Below are positions 1-12,128 of a DNA stretch of 64,000 bases, in pieces; within the stretch, counting starts at the first letter, position 1, and the number at the start of each line of letters is the position of its first letter. Position numbers and translations under genes: made by a program. The notes beneath the pieces were generated by a model that searched no databases, had not been told where the DNA came from, and saw only the letters and a program-made list of their open reading frames with translations. Source of the stretch: Onchocerca lupi (taxonomy: Eukaryota; Nematoda; Chromadorea; Rhabditida; Onchocercidae); assembly GCA_028564675.1 (NCBI GenBank), contig JAOVVO010000263.1:36889-100888 (forward strand), given 5' to 3'.

Positions 1-2123
1 TAATGTAATCATCTAGATTATTAAAAAAAACTTGGTGAGGCAAAAAATACGAAAAAAATATGCGATATTAGAATATTCGATAAGTTGTTGAATAAAATAT
101 AATTCAAAACTGAAAGACGAAAATAAGTAAATAATTCGCATATCTAAGGCCTTTAGAAATTAAGACTGCAAATATTTCTTTTTTTTTCACTTTAAATTTC
201 TTATTTTGCTATTTGAAAAATAGGAAAATGAAATAAGCAAAAGCTGCAACAATGGCTAAGCGAAATTTATTATGCTTATTTTTTTTTTGCGAAATAATGC
301 TGCGATTAAATAGAAGCCTTTCCTTTCCTTTTCATTCACTGATGAATGACATGAATAATAATGATAATAATATTAATAAACGAATAACATTAATAATAAA
401 TTAAAGATAAAAAAATAATAATAATGACAAATAATAGTAATATTAACATCAATGATAATAAGGCATTATTTTGTTAAATTAAGCTTAAAATTCTTGTTCA
501 ATTACCAATTCTGAGCTTGATTGATTAAATTTATTGAAATTTAAGAATTTTTTCAAAAATTTGATCACAAAGATTATGCTTGCAATCAGAAATGTTCTGA
601 AGCTATTGAACGTATGAAGTTAAATGATAAATCATACAGAGCTAGGTATTGATAATGATAAGTTAACTTTAATATTCCGAATTCGTAAATGAAGAAGTAT
701 GAAAATAATTTCTGTAAAAAATTTAGTAGACAAAATATCTATGATAACTGATCCATTGAAATGATAAATGGCAGCCAAGTTGAAATTGATAGTGGAAAAA
801 GCTAAGAAATACACAATGGAATGGATCACAATAGTAGTTGGCGAAACTAGGCTTGATTTACAAAAACTTGGCTTGACAAAAAGAATAAACTTGGCTTGAT
901 AAAAAAAGTAAACTTGACTTGACAAAAAAAATTGAAATAGATGAATATGAAGGAAGATGTGTACGTATGTGTATGTATGTATACCTTATATTTATATTTG
1001 TGTGTGTGTATGTTTATCTGTGTACGACAGATAAGCCTGCACTCAGTGGAAGGATAAGCTTAGGCTTAGGCCTAGATTAGAGTAATGCTAAACTTGAAGC
1101 CTAGCTGGGCTGGGCTAACCTAACTCAACAAAACTGAAATAGCAATAAGAAAATCTCAGCTAATCTAACAAAATTAATACATAATGATGTATATATGCAT
1201 TTTTCAGATGAGAGAAGATGGTATGAATGTACAAATTTAATTTCAAGTAAAAATTCAAGTAAGTTATTGATTAACAAATATGAGTAAAAAGAAATAAACA
1301 AGTCAAATCTAATAAATTTGATTATTTGATAAAATCTAAAAATTTTTTTTGCTGCAAAAATTGATACATAGTATGATAGTTTTCATGTAGAGAAAAGAAT
1401 TTCTAGCAAAAATTTATGGAATTATTTGTTGAAATTAATCAAGTAAAATTCGAAATGAAATTAGGATCAAATTTGAAACGGATTTTTGAAATAAAAATTG
1501 ATGCAAAGGCAAAAAAAAAAGAAAAAAAAAGATTCCCACAAATGAAAAAATGAGTAAAAAGATGATGTTGAATTTTTTCAATTTTTTTCTTTTTTTAATA
1601 ATCAATATAACTTTTTTTTTAAACTTCTTCGTTTTCTCTTTTTCTTTTTCCCTTCTTTTCATTCATTTTTTTGTTTTTCTTTGCTTTCTTTAGTTTAAAT
1701 TGTTTATTTAGATCTTATGCAATGTATTATTAAGAAATAATATCCTAAGGGGAAAAAAACTATTACTTAATTTCTTGAACTTTTGAAACAAAAGAGATAA
1801 CGTTTATCGATTATTTGCAATCATCAAATAATTTCTAATGCAAATGATATAATCAAAAGTTACTAAGCGTTAATGTTCATTCCTTTCAAATTAATTTATT
1901 TCGACTAATTAAGCATAACATTCATTCATTTCAGCTAATTAATTATAATATTCACACCTTTCAACTTTTAATTAAACTTTATAATGCGTTCTGACAATTT
2001 CAAATTGCATACAATCCCTTTTTTTGTTTTGATTTTTACTTTTAATTTCAATTTTTAAAAAATTATTTCAGTTTTTTGCCAATTTTTCATTTAATTCCAC
2101 AATTATTAATCAATTTATTTTAG
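1..2123. other. Gene-free AT-rich tract
   Basis: No exon-like segment with matching splice sites was seen on either strand. The tract consists of A/T runs, ATGATAAT-type simple sequence near 355-460, a 23-bp minisatellite at 843-932, a GT/TATG-rich stretch at about 958-1022, and a small GC-richer patch at 1030-1130 made of overlapping AGGCTTAGGCCTAG-like words. The open frames on the minus strand here are products of the repeats and poly-T. Confidence 0.6.
843..932. repeat. 23-bp minisatellite, about 4 copies
   Basis: Three consecutive 23-bp units (864-886, 887-909, 910-932) share the core AAACTTGGCTTGACAAAAA with few substitutions. A diverged 20-bp unit precedes them at 844-863. The units were read directly in the sequence. 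No function is inferred. Confidence 0.85.
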
Positions 2124-2188
2124 GATCAACGGCCAAAGTTTGCACAACCAAACTACTCACTGATGTAATAATTAAAGTGACACCGTAA
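2124..2188 (+). CDS. Possible terminal exon of a plus-strand gene
   Basis: A strong nematode-style acceptor (AATTTATTTTAG) at 2112-2123 is followed by unusually GC-rich sequence for this window. Entered in phase 0 it reads DQRPKFAQPNYSLM and stops at 2166-2168. Entered two bases later it reads STAKVCTTKLLTDVIIKVTP and stops at 2186-2188. Either would be a short 3' terminal coding exon. No upstream partner exon on this strand was found in bases 1-2100, so any earlier exons would lie before the window. The product is not recognised. It could also be a chance acceptor followed by unrelated GC-richer DNA. Confidence 0.3.
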
Positions 2189-3258
2189 TGTAATGATATT
2201 TTTCATATACTGATATGATAAAAATATGTGATAATATAGCATATTATTTTATTGCTACTTATTAGAAGTTGTATGATGAAAGATGAAAAAATTAAGATTT
2301 TCTTATTATTCGTTGCAGATTAATTCATTTCATGGCAAATAATCATTTTCATTTAAGACAAGAAATTAATTAAGTTTTGGATATTTTCAAATTAGAAAAG
2401 TTTTTCTTTTTCCGCATATTTTAGTTGTAATTAAATGAAAGCAAGAACTAGAAATTTTGGACACAAATTAAATTTCTCTCTTTTTTCCTGACTAAAAGAG
2501 GAAAAACTTGAACCATTTATTCGTGCATTTCATTTAGGCAAAAGGAAGCAGTTATATGCCATATATTAAATAAAAGTAATTTTAATTCCAAAAATGACAA
2601 ATATCTATGATCGGCAAAGATATTTACGCTTCCTTTCATTTTTGTTTTTTTGTTTTTTGTTTTTTTTTTTTTTTTAGAAAATGAAATTTTGAATGTTGTA
2701 CAAGTTATTTGTTGGAATAAAAAGCAAGTAATGCGAAAGATTTGGCCTGAATGAGAGAATATCCAAAGATACTAAAATTGGAAAATAAATCTCAGATTTT
2801 TATTTTCCTTTCTTTTTACCGATTTTTGATTTTCAATTCATTTTTTTTTTTGTCTAAATGAAATGATAATGCATGGCAAATGTCCTTTTTTTTTTTTTTT
2901 TTTTTATTCAAAAATGAAACTATAATTTTCGGTATATTTTAGAAGCAACGATTGGTAGAACTTCATCTTTTTCAATCAAAAACAATTATTACATGGATAG
3001 ATTGTTTCTTGTCATAATTTAGATTTAAGAAATTTTGAAACATATAATTTGCGTCTGCACTGTATGTCTTCTATCAAATTTAGGAAATCCTGGAAGTTAT
3101 TACGGATGATGTATATTTTTCAGGATCAGTTAAGCAAAGTGTGAAATAAATTTGGATAAAGAATATTGCCAGCAATAAGAAACATTGTTCCTTAACTATT
3201 TTTGCTTATTAAAATCCCAATTCAAGACAAAAATAATTGATATTAGTAATACAAAAAA

Positions 3259-3351
3259 AGTAACAAAGGCTAAATGATATATATCACATATCCTAATTTA
3301 TATATCAAAGTTAAAATATGTGACATACGCATCATTTAACTTTTGTAACTT
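3259..3351. repeat. Imperfect inverted repeat, hairpin-forming
   Basis: The left arm (about 3259-3296), AAGTAACAAAGGCTAAATGA then ATATATCACATAT, is the diverged reverse complement of the right arm (about 3313-3351), which ends GCATCATTTAACTTTTGTAACTT. Most positions pair across about 36 bp with a loop of about 20 nt. The core TGACATACG followed by CATCA is also present in the palindrome at 46199-46232. This may be a small foldback or MITE remnant. Confidence 0.55.
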
Positions 3352-4672
3352 CTATTACGTGACGTGACGCCATTTCTTTCACGTAAAAGGAACAATTGAA
3401 TTATTAATTGTAATAATATTGTTAGGATGTCAGTGAAAGTACTGTAACTCAAAGATAATATTTCAGACAAAACTTCCTGAAAATTATTATATAAAACATT
3501 GCCGAAAATTATTTTCTCATTTCGCATTTTCCCAAATGATTTATCAATGACATTTAAATGAAACTTTTACTGACTAACTTTAAAGTTCATTAATTTTTAA
3601 ATTCAACCAAACACATCTGAAATTTTTTTGTTAAGATAATTACAATTTTATTTCGGTAAATTTAATGATTGGTTAATTTAATGTAAGGAAAGAAGTTACC
3701 CAACAGATCACAACCATTGTAGGAATAGAAGAGTAATTCAAAATAAAGCAATTGCTCCATTAATTTCTTCTCACAATAATTGATTGATGATATATTTGAA
3801 TAATGAAACAAAATTTAGGGTAAAATCGCAGAATAAAATTTAAAAAATTTTGTCAAAAAAGTTTTGTCTTTAATAAAAAAGTTTATATTTTTCGAATCAC
3901 AGATTCAGGACAAAATTTCGTAAAACTTAAAAAATTTCACTAAAACCTTAACAATTATGTTTTTAGGATTTGACTTGGTAGAAAAAAAAAGGAGCGAAAG
4001 AAGAAAATTTGAAAATACTAAAAAAGAAAATGAAAAAAAAATAACTAAGTGCTTGCTTCTTTCATTCATGACAGCTAATTTTATCAATTTAATTTACATT
4101 GTCGATAAATTTCCTAACTATATTATTGGAAGTTTGGCGGAAAATTTCCGCAGTGTTTTCCAAGAATTACCAAAAAATTAATGCATAAAAGCTTAATTTA
4201 TTGCAGTGGCAATTTACCATGGCAAATTCCAAACTTTTCTATGAGCATTTAAAAAAAAAAAATCTCTCCTATAATTGAATATCTTCATGAATAAGCGCAA
4301 CCTAGCAAAATGAAAAAAAAGGAAAAAAAGAACGAATGTTAACTTAAATCATAATGGACTATTCAACTGATCATTTAATGCTGGTGATATGATAATTATC
4401 GATTTTTCATATTAATTGTTGGCCTTCTAAGTGAATCAAATCAACGGCCCATGAAAATTAATGGCGTTTGAGCGGAAGATTTAACGTTTCTTCGTCTTCC
4501 AGCAATTCTGTTCACAGGAAATGGCCATAAATCCTGAGCAGAACTTCTTGAAATACACACATTGAATATCTAGGCTTCATTTAAGTAAAACGTCATATTC
4601 ATTGAAAATTTGAAAATAAGTTCAAGACGATTCCTCTAATCATTCGCTCTACCGAATATAACAGCTTCATTA

Positions 4673-4722
4673 CTCAACAAGGTCGGGTCTTCTTTCCCCG
4701 CTCTGCTTGCTAAACCCGTTCC
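4673..4722 (-). pseudogene. Fragment of 28S (large subunit) rRNA
   Basis: Read on the minus strand, 4722 to 4673 begins GGAACGGGTTTAGCA, contains AGCGGGGAAAGAAGACCC and ends TTGTTGAG. This closely follows the conserved eukaryotic 28S rRNA segment GGAACGGGCTTGGCA...AGCGGGGAAAGAAGACCC...TGTTGAG, with a few substitutions and about 5 inserted bases before TGTTGAG. Only about 50 nt are recognisable, and flanking rRNA sequence could not be followed on either side. It is a dispersed rDNA fragment, not a working rRNA gene. It lies directly against the left arm of the inverted-repeat element at 4721-5166, which suggests the two arrived together. That link is inference. Confidence 0.7.
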
Positions 4723-5166
4723 ATTTCAAAATAACATTCTGGCTCATTTTTTCCTGCAAAAAAGAGTCTGGACTGAAAGATTGAATGTGAGCAAAACACT
4801 GATATATATGTTCATGTTATCATATTGGTCACGCAGTACAAATTACTCATAAAATCAATACTGGAATAAGCAATTTAGCTGATTTTATTTTAAAAATTTA
4901 TGACAACGGTCAAAAACGATTATCTCAAGCATGTATAAATTATTGATCAAAACATTAAGAAATAATATGTTGAAAGAATTATATTTTGCTATCATCATAA
5001 ATTTTATGATAAAATTAGTTAGGCTGTTCATTTCAGTATTTCTTTTTTGTCAGAAAGTTGCAGCATGATAACATGAGCATATCGATGTTTCGCTCAATTC
5101 CAATCCTTCAATTCAGGCTCTTTTTTTTGCAGGAAACAAAGAGCCAGAATGTTATTTTGGAATGTA
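4721..5166. mobile_element. Non-autonomous inverted-repeat (foldback/MITE-like) element
   Basis: Two arms of about 100 bp are inverted copies of each other. The left arm is 4721-4824 and the right arm is 5065-5166. Shared words include CAAAATAACATTCTGGCTC at the outer edge, TTTCCTGCAAAAAA with GAG following, TGAA.GATTG..AAT.GAGC.AAACA.. and TTCATGTTATCAT (left) against CTCATGTTATCAT (right, reverse complement). The arms differ by scattered substitutions and small indels, so the element is not recent. The roughly 240-bp loop is AT-rich and has no ORF. No clear target-site duplication was seen. A foldback element or MITE fits best; a segmental inverted duplication is the alternative. Confidence 0.65.
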
Positions 5167-6135
5167 AAATATTAACAATTAATACGAAAGAATCGATAAT
5201 TCATTTTAACGTGTAGAAAAGTTTTAGTATCAAATGTTACATTCTGACAGTGGGAATTGTGTTTTGGTGAATTTATTTTGTTTCATAATTTTGAAATACC
5301 ACAAATATAATTGTATTCAGTCGTTAATCAACATTTAATGTGGTCGATAATTTAAGAAAGATAAGTTGTTAAATTTATTCAAATTCAAAAGGAAGAAATC
5401 GATTAAAAGAATCGAAAAATTAAGTGAATCCAAAAAACGATTTTAATAACTTTATAGTGTATCATCTCATTTCATGATCTTTTGACTTTATTTTGTTGAT
5501 GAAATTAAAAATATTAAATAATTAACGATACCATGTAAGTGTAAAAATAATGTTTTTTTATACAATAGATTTATTTTGCCGGGAAAAATTCAGTCATCCA
5601 AAATTTTTTCCGTTAAAAATCTTCGGAAAAAATACCAAATAAAAATCTATCTGCTTTTTATCTTTATTTTCTCCTTGATCTTTATCATTTAATCTTTTTA
5701 ACAATATTACGATATCGCTATCGAGAAGCGGTAAAATGCAAGCAATTTTTTAATGAACATAAAAAATTCCAAACAAAAGCTGCGAAAGTAAAATATGAAA
5801 TTACAATGATTCCTCATCAATGAATTTCAACAAATCTTATTTTCAATTTTCTCGATTATATGTTGCTATGGTGCTCACTTGGAAGTTTTCAATATCTTTT
5901 TCCCTTTTCCTGTTTGAAATTTTCTCCAAAAAATACAAGAAATTGAAGCGAAGAGAGGAAACGAATTTGAATGAAAAACGAAGAACAGAATCGTATTTCC
6001 AGAAGATTGCATCATTTTTCTAATTCATTTTCCTGTTTTTGAATGCATCAATTGTACTCGGAAGAAAAACTATTGTTATGAAAGAATTGGAGAAGAAAAA
6101 AAATCAATATTTCATATATTAACACAGAGCATTAC

Positions 6136-6162
6136 ATATATATATATATATATATATATATA
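6136..6162. repeat. (TA)n microsatellite
   Basis: An uninterrupted alternating TA run of roughly 13 units flanked by ACA and CTC. Confidence 0.9.
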
Positions 6163-9100
6163 CTCAAAGTTTATTCTTTCATACATCGTGTAACAGCATT
6201 TCTTTATTATTTGCGAAATTTGCAGAAGATTTTTACTATGAAGGGAAATTTATCGGAGCATTGATAATACGATTTTCTGAATTTGCTACAATTTTCACAC
6301 GATCGAAAATTAGCATTGTAAATCAAGGAACCGTAAATTGAATTGTTAATTTTCATTAGTTAATAGATTAACATAGATGCAGTAGATTTTTCGGATTTAA
6401 TTTAAAAAGGCACAAAACAGAATATATATTAAAAAATATTTTCCAACTAAATGAAATGATAATTTTTCAGAAAAAAATAAAAAAATGAATATTCGTGTAT
6501 TTTAAAGAAATATCTTCTTACGTGCTATTATAGTAATGTATTGAAAATAGAAAAAGAAGTATGCTTTTACATGCTGATAATGAATATAATGTTTATTTGT
6601 TCCTTAATTTAAGAAAAAAAATCTGAAATCTGAGATTTTATCAAAATTTCTAAAAATATTTGCAAAGAAAATTAAAGCAGCAATTAAACGTATTTTGACG
6701 TCTAATTTATTTGTAAAATCAATTTGAATCATTTTATTTTGTCATAAAACTGTTACATATCATTTATGATCAGTATTTGAAATTTGCATTATTCTCTTAA
6801 TTCCGTAGTTTTTTCCCAACTAAAGTAGGGAGCAATTTTAAATTTTCGAAAAATATGTGATCATTTATTTCAAATTATGTTTATTAATAGAATATTGGAA
6901 GCGTTATGGTAGCAATATTGAAGAGAGAAGGAAAGTTATAAAAAGAAGAAAAATTTCGAGTTGGAAGTTATTCATTAAAAACTTTAAAGTTATTAATAAA
7001 TAAATCTTCTTGAAGATAACATTTTAAATGTTTATAAAGACCAAAAAAAAAAGAAAAAAAGCCTAAGAAAAAAAAAATTATATTGAATTGATAATACTTC
7101 AACTGTGTAGTCATAGACAGTTTTCAAAAAAACAAATTTTTGAATTCTGTGCAAAAAGCATAAAAATAAAAATGAAAAATAGAATGCCATGACTAGACTG
7201 AAAATTAGGAAAAAAATGGACGTTAAAAAAAAGGAAGATAAAGATTACAAATAGGAAAAAAATAAAAAGAATATTGGTGATATGATAATTGATAAGGAAA
7301 GAGGATGACATTACAGAAATGATTCTGTGATTCTGCGATTCGAGAAGACAAGTGAATGATAGATACTGCTTTGAAAAAAGTATAAAAATGCATACGTAAA
7401 GTAAAATTCAGAATTTTTACTCCGAAGAGAAAGGAAGGGTGATAAGATTCTACAATTTGATATGATGGATAAATGACAGAAGAGAATAAAAGATATGATA
7501 AGATATCAGGTTGATTCTTTGAATTTGAAAAATGATGAAAAAAATACAAAGCAACTTTGTTAAGCATATTGATAGCATATGAATTATATTAGAAAAATGG
7601 AATAGGTCTTTTGTCATTCATGGTATTTGAATAAAAAATAAAATAAAGGAAAGATGAGAATAAAATAAGTTTTATTTAAAAAGTTGAAAAAGTAAAAAAA
7701 TTTCAGAACTAAAAAAGACTGAAATAAACGTTAAAAAGACAAAAAGAAATGTTAGAACTGTTAATTACAATGCATTAATAATTTTGCAACGCTAAAATTA
7801 TCAGAAATAAATTGCTGCTCATTCTATTTTTAGCAAATAAAAAAGTAGTAATAATGAATATTCTACATTTTCCTTCTATAATTATATCAAAAATTTTTAA
7901 AATTTCGCTGAGAAAGTTAATTATAATCCATCATATTATTTGATTATTTAGCTATAATTCAAAAATATTTACATGCAAAAATGCTTCAAATATTACATCG
8001 ATTATGAAATGATGTTAAGAAAAATTTTCTCATATTAACAGCTTGGATTAATTGCAACTTTAAAAATTTCAAACTTTTTAATTTCATAATGTTCAAAAAC
8101 TTTCTAGAATAAATAAAAAATTTTAAATTTTATAGTATTCAAAACTAAATGTTAATGCAAAAATCTCTCAAGGTAGTGTCATGAACAAATGGAATAATTC
8201 TTAAAGTAATGAATATTTCCGTACTGTTCGATGGAAAGCAAGGACTATATCAAAATCAGACTTTTTTTTTTAAATTTTTATTTGAAATTTAAAAATTTTT
8301 ACTCATTAATTAACTTGGAAGATTTATCTAATCATAATACTGGGAAGCAAATTTTTGAAAGTTAAGTTTTTTTTTTAATAATTATGGACATATATGTTTG
8401 TTAAATTTATTTGGTACTATTATTACAATTCTTATTTATGCAATTTAAAGACAAGAATCAACAGAGAAGTGTGTGAAATATACTGCAGAAAAAAAATTCA
8501 ATTTTTGTCGCAGCGAAAAATAAGAAATGAAATGAAAATTGTGTGAACTTTGACCTTGATTTGTGTCATCCATCTCATTTCAACGATGATAAATAATATT
8601 TTTACAAATATCAAATTAATAATTTGGTATTTTCATGCTAATTTATAGTTGCTTAATTAGATTATTATAGAATAAACATAAGATAAAAATGGATAAATTT
8701 TTAGTTAGCAAAAATAATGATAATAAATATCAGTCCAAAATATTTGAGCACTAAAATCAATTGAATTTGAAACATATTTTATTAAAACAATTCATTCATG
8801 AAAAAAAAAATAAAAAAATAAAAAAAAAAAGGAAATTTATGGCAAAGAAAAATTATTAGTTTTCACAAATGGAAAATTACGGAAGGAAACGATTAAATAA
8901 TGTTGTGTTTGTTTGTTTGCTATTATCTTAATGATTTTTTATTTTCCTGAACATTGTATGTGTTTTAAAGAAAGCCTGAAAATAATTCAATCCTAACTTT
9001 TTTCTTTTTTTTTCTTTCTATCACAATTGTAGACTAATTTTATGACGAAAAGACGGAAAGCTCACATTTGTTACCTCATTTTCTATTTATTTCATTTATT

Positions 9101-9695
9101 AATACCTTTTTATATTTTTATTCGATCTTTTAAATTTTAATTCCATTAATTATATTATCATTTCTTTACTTTTAATAAGATTTAAACCACTTTTTCCCTC
9201 TATTTGTCTTCTTTTTTTCTCATAGTTTCGAAATGATATTTTTGATATCAATACTAAGTATAATCTATTTTTGCTTTTTTTTGAGCAAATTTTTCGAAAT
9301 GTCGAATTTCTCTTCGAAATCAACAAGCTTGATCAAAAGAAAAATGATCGCTAATCGGTCATAAAACTAAATGAATATATTGATATGAATGAAAAATTAA
9401 CCGAAATTCGATAAGGGTAAAATTCTGCTATCTTATAATGAATTTTCTATTATTATATTTTAAAAGAATGTGTACTTTACTCTAAAAAATGACTTAAAAT
9501 ATTCAAATTACATATCCAAATCTACTTACATTTTAAATAACTTTTTATATTTTTTGGAAAATTTCATTATCAAATTGAAAAAATATGTACTTTGAATGAA
9601 CATTCTCAGAACCGGATAATATTCTTGATAATTATGAGCTGGAAAATTGAAGTAGCAAGTATTTGTCAAATGAACAGTAATACAGTGTGAGCGGA

Positions 9696-9747
9696 AGCTA
9701 CAGTAGCAACAATTACTGTGGTGAATTTAGGAACGACTACTGTAGCT
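9696..9747. repeat. Perfect 11-bp inverted repeat
   Basis: AGCTACAGTAG at 9696-9706 is repeated as its exact reverse complement CTACTGTAGCT at 9737-9747, with a 30-nt spacer. The surrounding 100 bp is less AT-rich than the background. The function is unknown. It could be a foldback remnant or a structured RNA. Confidence 0.7.
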
Positions 9748-12053
9748 GGTAGTAGAAAAACTGAGTTATATGAAAATGTCAAACGATGATAAATGAACAA
9801 ATACTTCAAACGAAAATGAAATAGATTTGGTAAAAACGAAATAACCATAAAGCATTAAAAAAAAAAAAAAAAAAAAAAAGATGACAATAGTTGGCTTGTC
9901 ATTGAGAAAAAAAAAAAGTAGACATTAGAAAATAGAAATTATTCGTTTTTCAATTTCGATTCTTCCCATTTTCATTCTCTTGATATTTTGTATTATGGTG
10001 AACGAAGTGTTAAATCCCTCGGGAAATCTTGCGGGATATCGAACAAAAAAATATTCTTCAAATCCTATGTTCATTTCCTTCCTTTCTCATTTTTTCTCTT
10101 TGTTTGTCATCTTTATCATTAGTTATTTTAGCTAATCCTATTAATCTTATAATCACTGATAACATTCACTTTCTATTTTTCTTCTTCGTCATGCTTCATT
10201 TTGATGAAAACATTTAAAAACAATAATTACGAGAATAATTTTCAGCATGAATAAAACAAAATTTCGGCTTTAAGACTAATTAATATATCGATTCACGTTT
10301 TTTATAAAGTAATCATTTCCTTTCTTTCCCTCTTTTTTTTTTCGCTGATATTTATTTTTTTGATTACTCGAAAATATTACTTTATCATGCATTATCACTC
10401 CAGTTTTGCTCCTTTTTTCTTTTCTTTTGATATTTGTTCAAATTAACGAAATGTATCTCAAAAAGAAAACGGCAATATGGTCCAACATTGTCAATCAAAA
10501 ATGTCATCAAATCTCTGTAACAATTTCATGACAAATAATCTAAAGAACAAAAAAAAAAAAAAAAAAGAAGAAATAAATGAATTTCACCAGTAGAATTTTC
10601 AAATTCAAATAAACGATATTATTATTTGTAATGTAATTTATAAGGACTAAAATTTCGCATTTAAAATTATTATGCTTGGAGAAATTTGAGAAATGTTTTT
10701 AATACTTCGATATTTTGTCGGAAAAAGAACGAGGCTATTTACCGGAATCCTTCAGCAGATTTCATATTTCAAATGAGCAGTTTAGCGCTACATTTCGTAA
10801 TAGATTCATTAGAAAAAATGCGGTTGAAAAATCAAAACTAAAATCGGAATAGAAATGAAATTAAGCAAAAGAAATATGTACATATATACGGTTGAAGAAA
10901 GACAGGAAGTAATAAGCAAGTAAAATATATTTAAATTTTACTTTTCCTACTTTTTTTTTCGCAAAAATTAATCGTTTTGATCACAGAATTTGAGGTGATA
11001 GAATATGAATTTCAATAAATGAATGAAAAGTAAAGGAAGAAAGAAAAACTGATCAAAAAATGAGTCAAAATGAACCAGTCAATTTTTCTATGCATTTTAT
11101 TTTCTTACAATCATTTTAAATTATATTGTTCTCCTTCGTATCCTTCAAAATAATAATTGATTTAATCTTCACAAATCTTAAGTAATGCTAATGAGCTAAT
11201 TGAAAATTATTCAAAATTGAATATAATGAATGAAAATATGCAAAAATTTTGAATATCACAGATAAAGATTTGTAAAGAAACATCGATTATTATATGATGA
11301 CAACAAATTTTGATGTTTTCAATTATTATAAAATCAAAAATTTGCATGAGAATTTCAAACTGAATTCATAAAATTGGAGAAACAACAAAAGATAAGAAAT
11401 TAAATAATAAAATTTCTAAATATTTACCGGAAAATGAAATTTTTTGTAATTGTTTGTCATTAAATTTTACCTTTAATTTTTTATTTTTTTAAGCTATTTT
11501 CATAAAATAATTAACAGACTTTCTCGATTATTTTCGTTAATATTAATGGAAATAATTTCCATTTTAAAGTACAAAATTCTGATAGAAGAAGATATATGTT
11601 AGTTATAATATGAAAGATAATGATTTTAGTATTCTATATTTAATTATAGTAATTTTTATTTTTGATTTTTGTCGTATAAATAAGCTAATTTTCCATTCTC
11701 CAAAAAGAGAAAAACCGATTAAATTAAATTTAGTTCATTACATTTTGAATCGATTCAAAAAATTTGTTCAAATTCTTTTTTTTCCCAAAACGTGCGAAAA
11801 AAATCAATAAAAGTATTAGTTCATGATAAAATGTTGAAATATAATAAAAGTTTTGATAATCAAATTTTAAAAAATCCAAATAACCGAATATTTTAGCAAT
11901 ATACATACGTAGTAATAATTAATTTGGTAAGACTATAATTTAATATTAATAATAATTTGCAAAAAATCAAAAATACATGGTAAAAAATAAAAAATTTTAA
12001 ATTATAAAAATTTTAATTAAAAAGAAATTTCATTTCTTGATAACCAAACTTAC

Positions 12054-12128
12054 TGCGATGGATGTGCGGCCTCTTTGATCTTTGCCATTAACATGGCGCA
12101 TGTTTTAACATCGCTCACATCGACAACT
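12054..12128 (-). CDS. Exon 7 of the unidentified minus-strand gene
   Basis: A 75-nt exon bounded by the acceptor AAAAAATTTCAG and the donor GTAAGT. It enters in phase 2, joining AG from exon 6 to A to make Arg. It reads VVDVSDVKTCAMLMAKIKEA then AHPS and leaves CA in phase 2. Its base composition is far richer in G+C than its surroundings, and the peptide is compact with alternating hydrophobic residues, consistent with a folded domain edge. The family is not recognised. Confidence 0.8.

Larger units (their letters stand above)
2189..12053. other. Long gene-free AT-rich region
   Basis: Nearly 10 kb with no convincing exon on either strand. It contains an imperfect inverted repeat at 3259-3351, a 28S rRNA fragment and an inverted-repeat element at 4673-5166, a (TA)n run at about 6136-6162, an 11-bp perfect stem at 9696-9747, and many A/T homopolymers. 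Listed open frames are low-complexity Phe/Lys/Ile-rich translations without splice signals. The unidentified minus-strand gene whose last visible exon begins at 12054 should continue into this region, but its next exon was not found. Confidence 0.5.

Noticed and set aside
10749..10793. Possible terminal exon of the unidentified gene (acceptor ...AATGTAG, donor GTAAAT)
   Set aside because: All frames contain stops; it would add only AKLLI before a stop, too weak to call.
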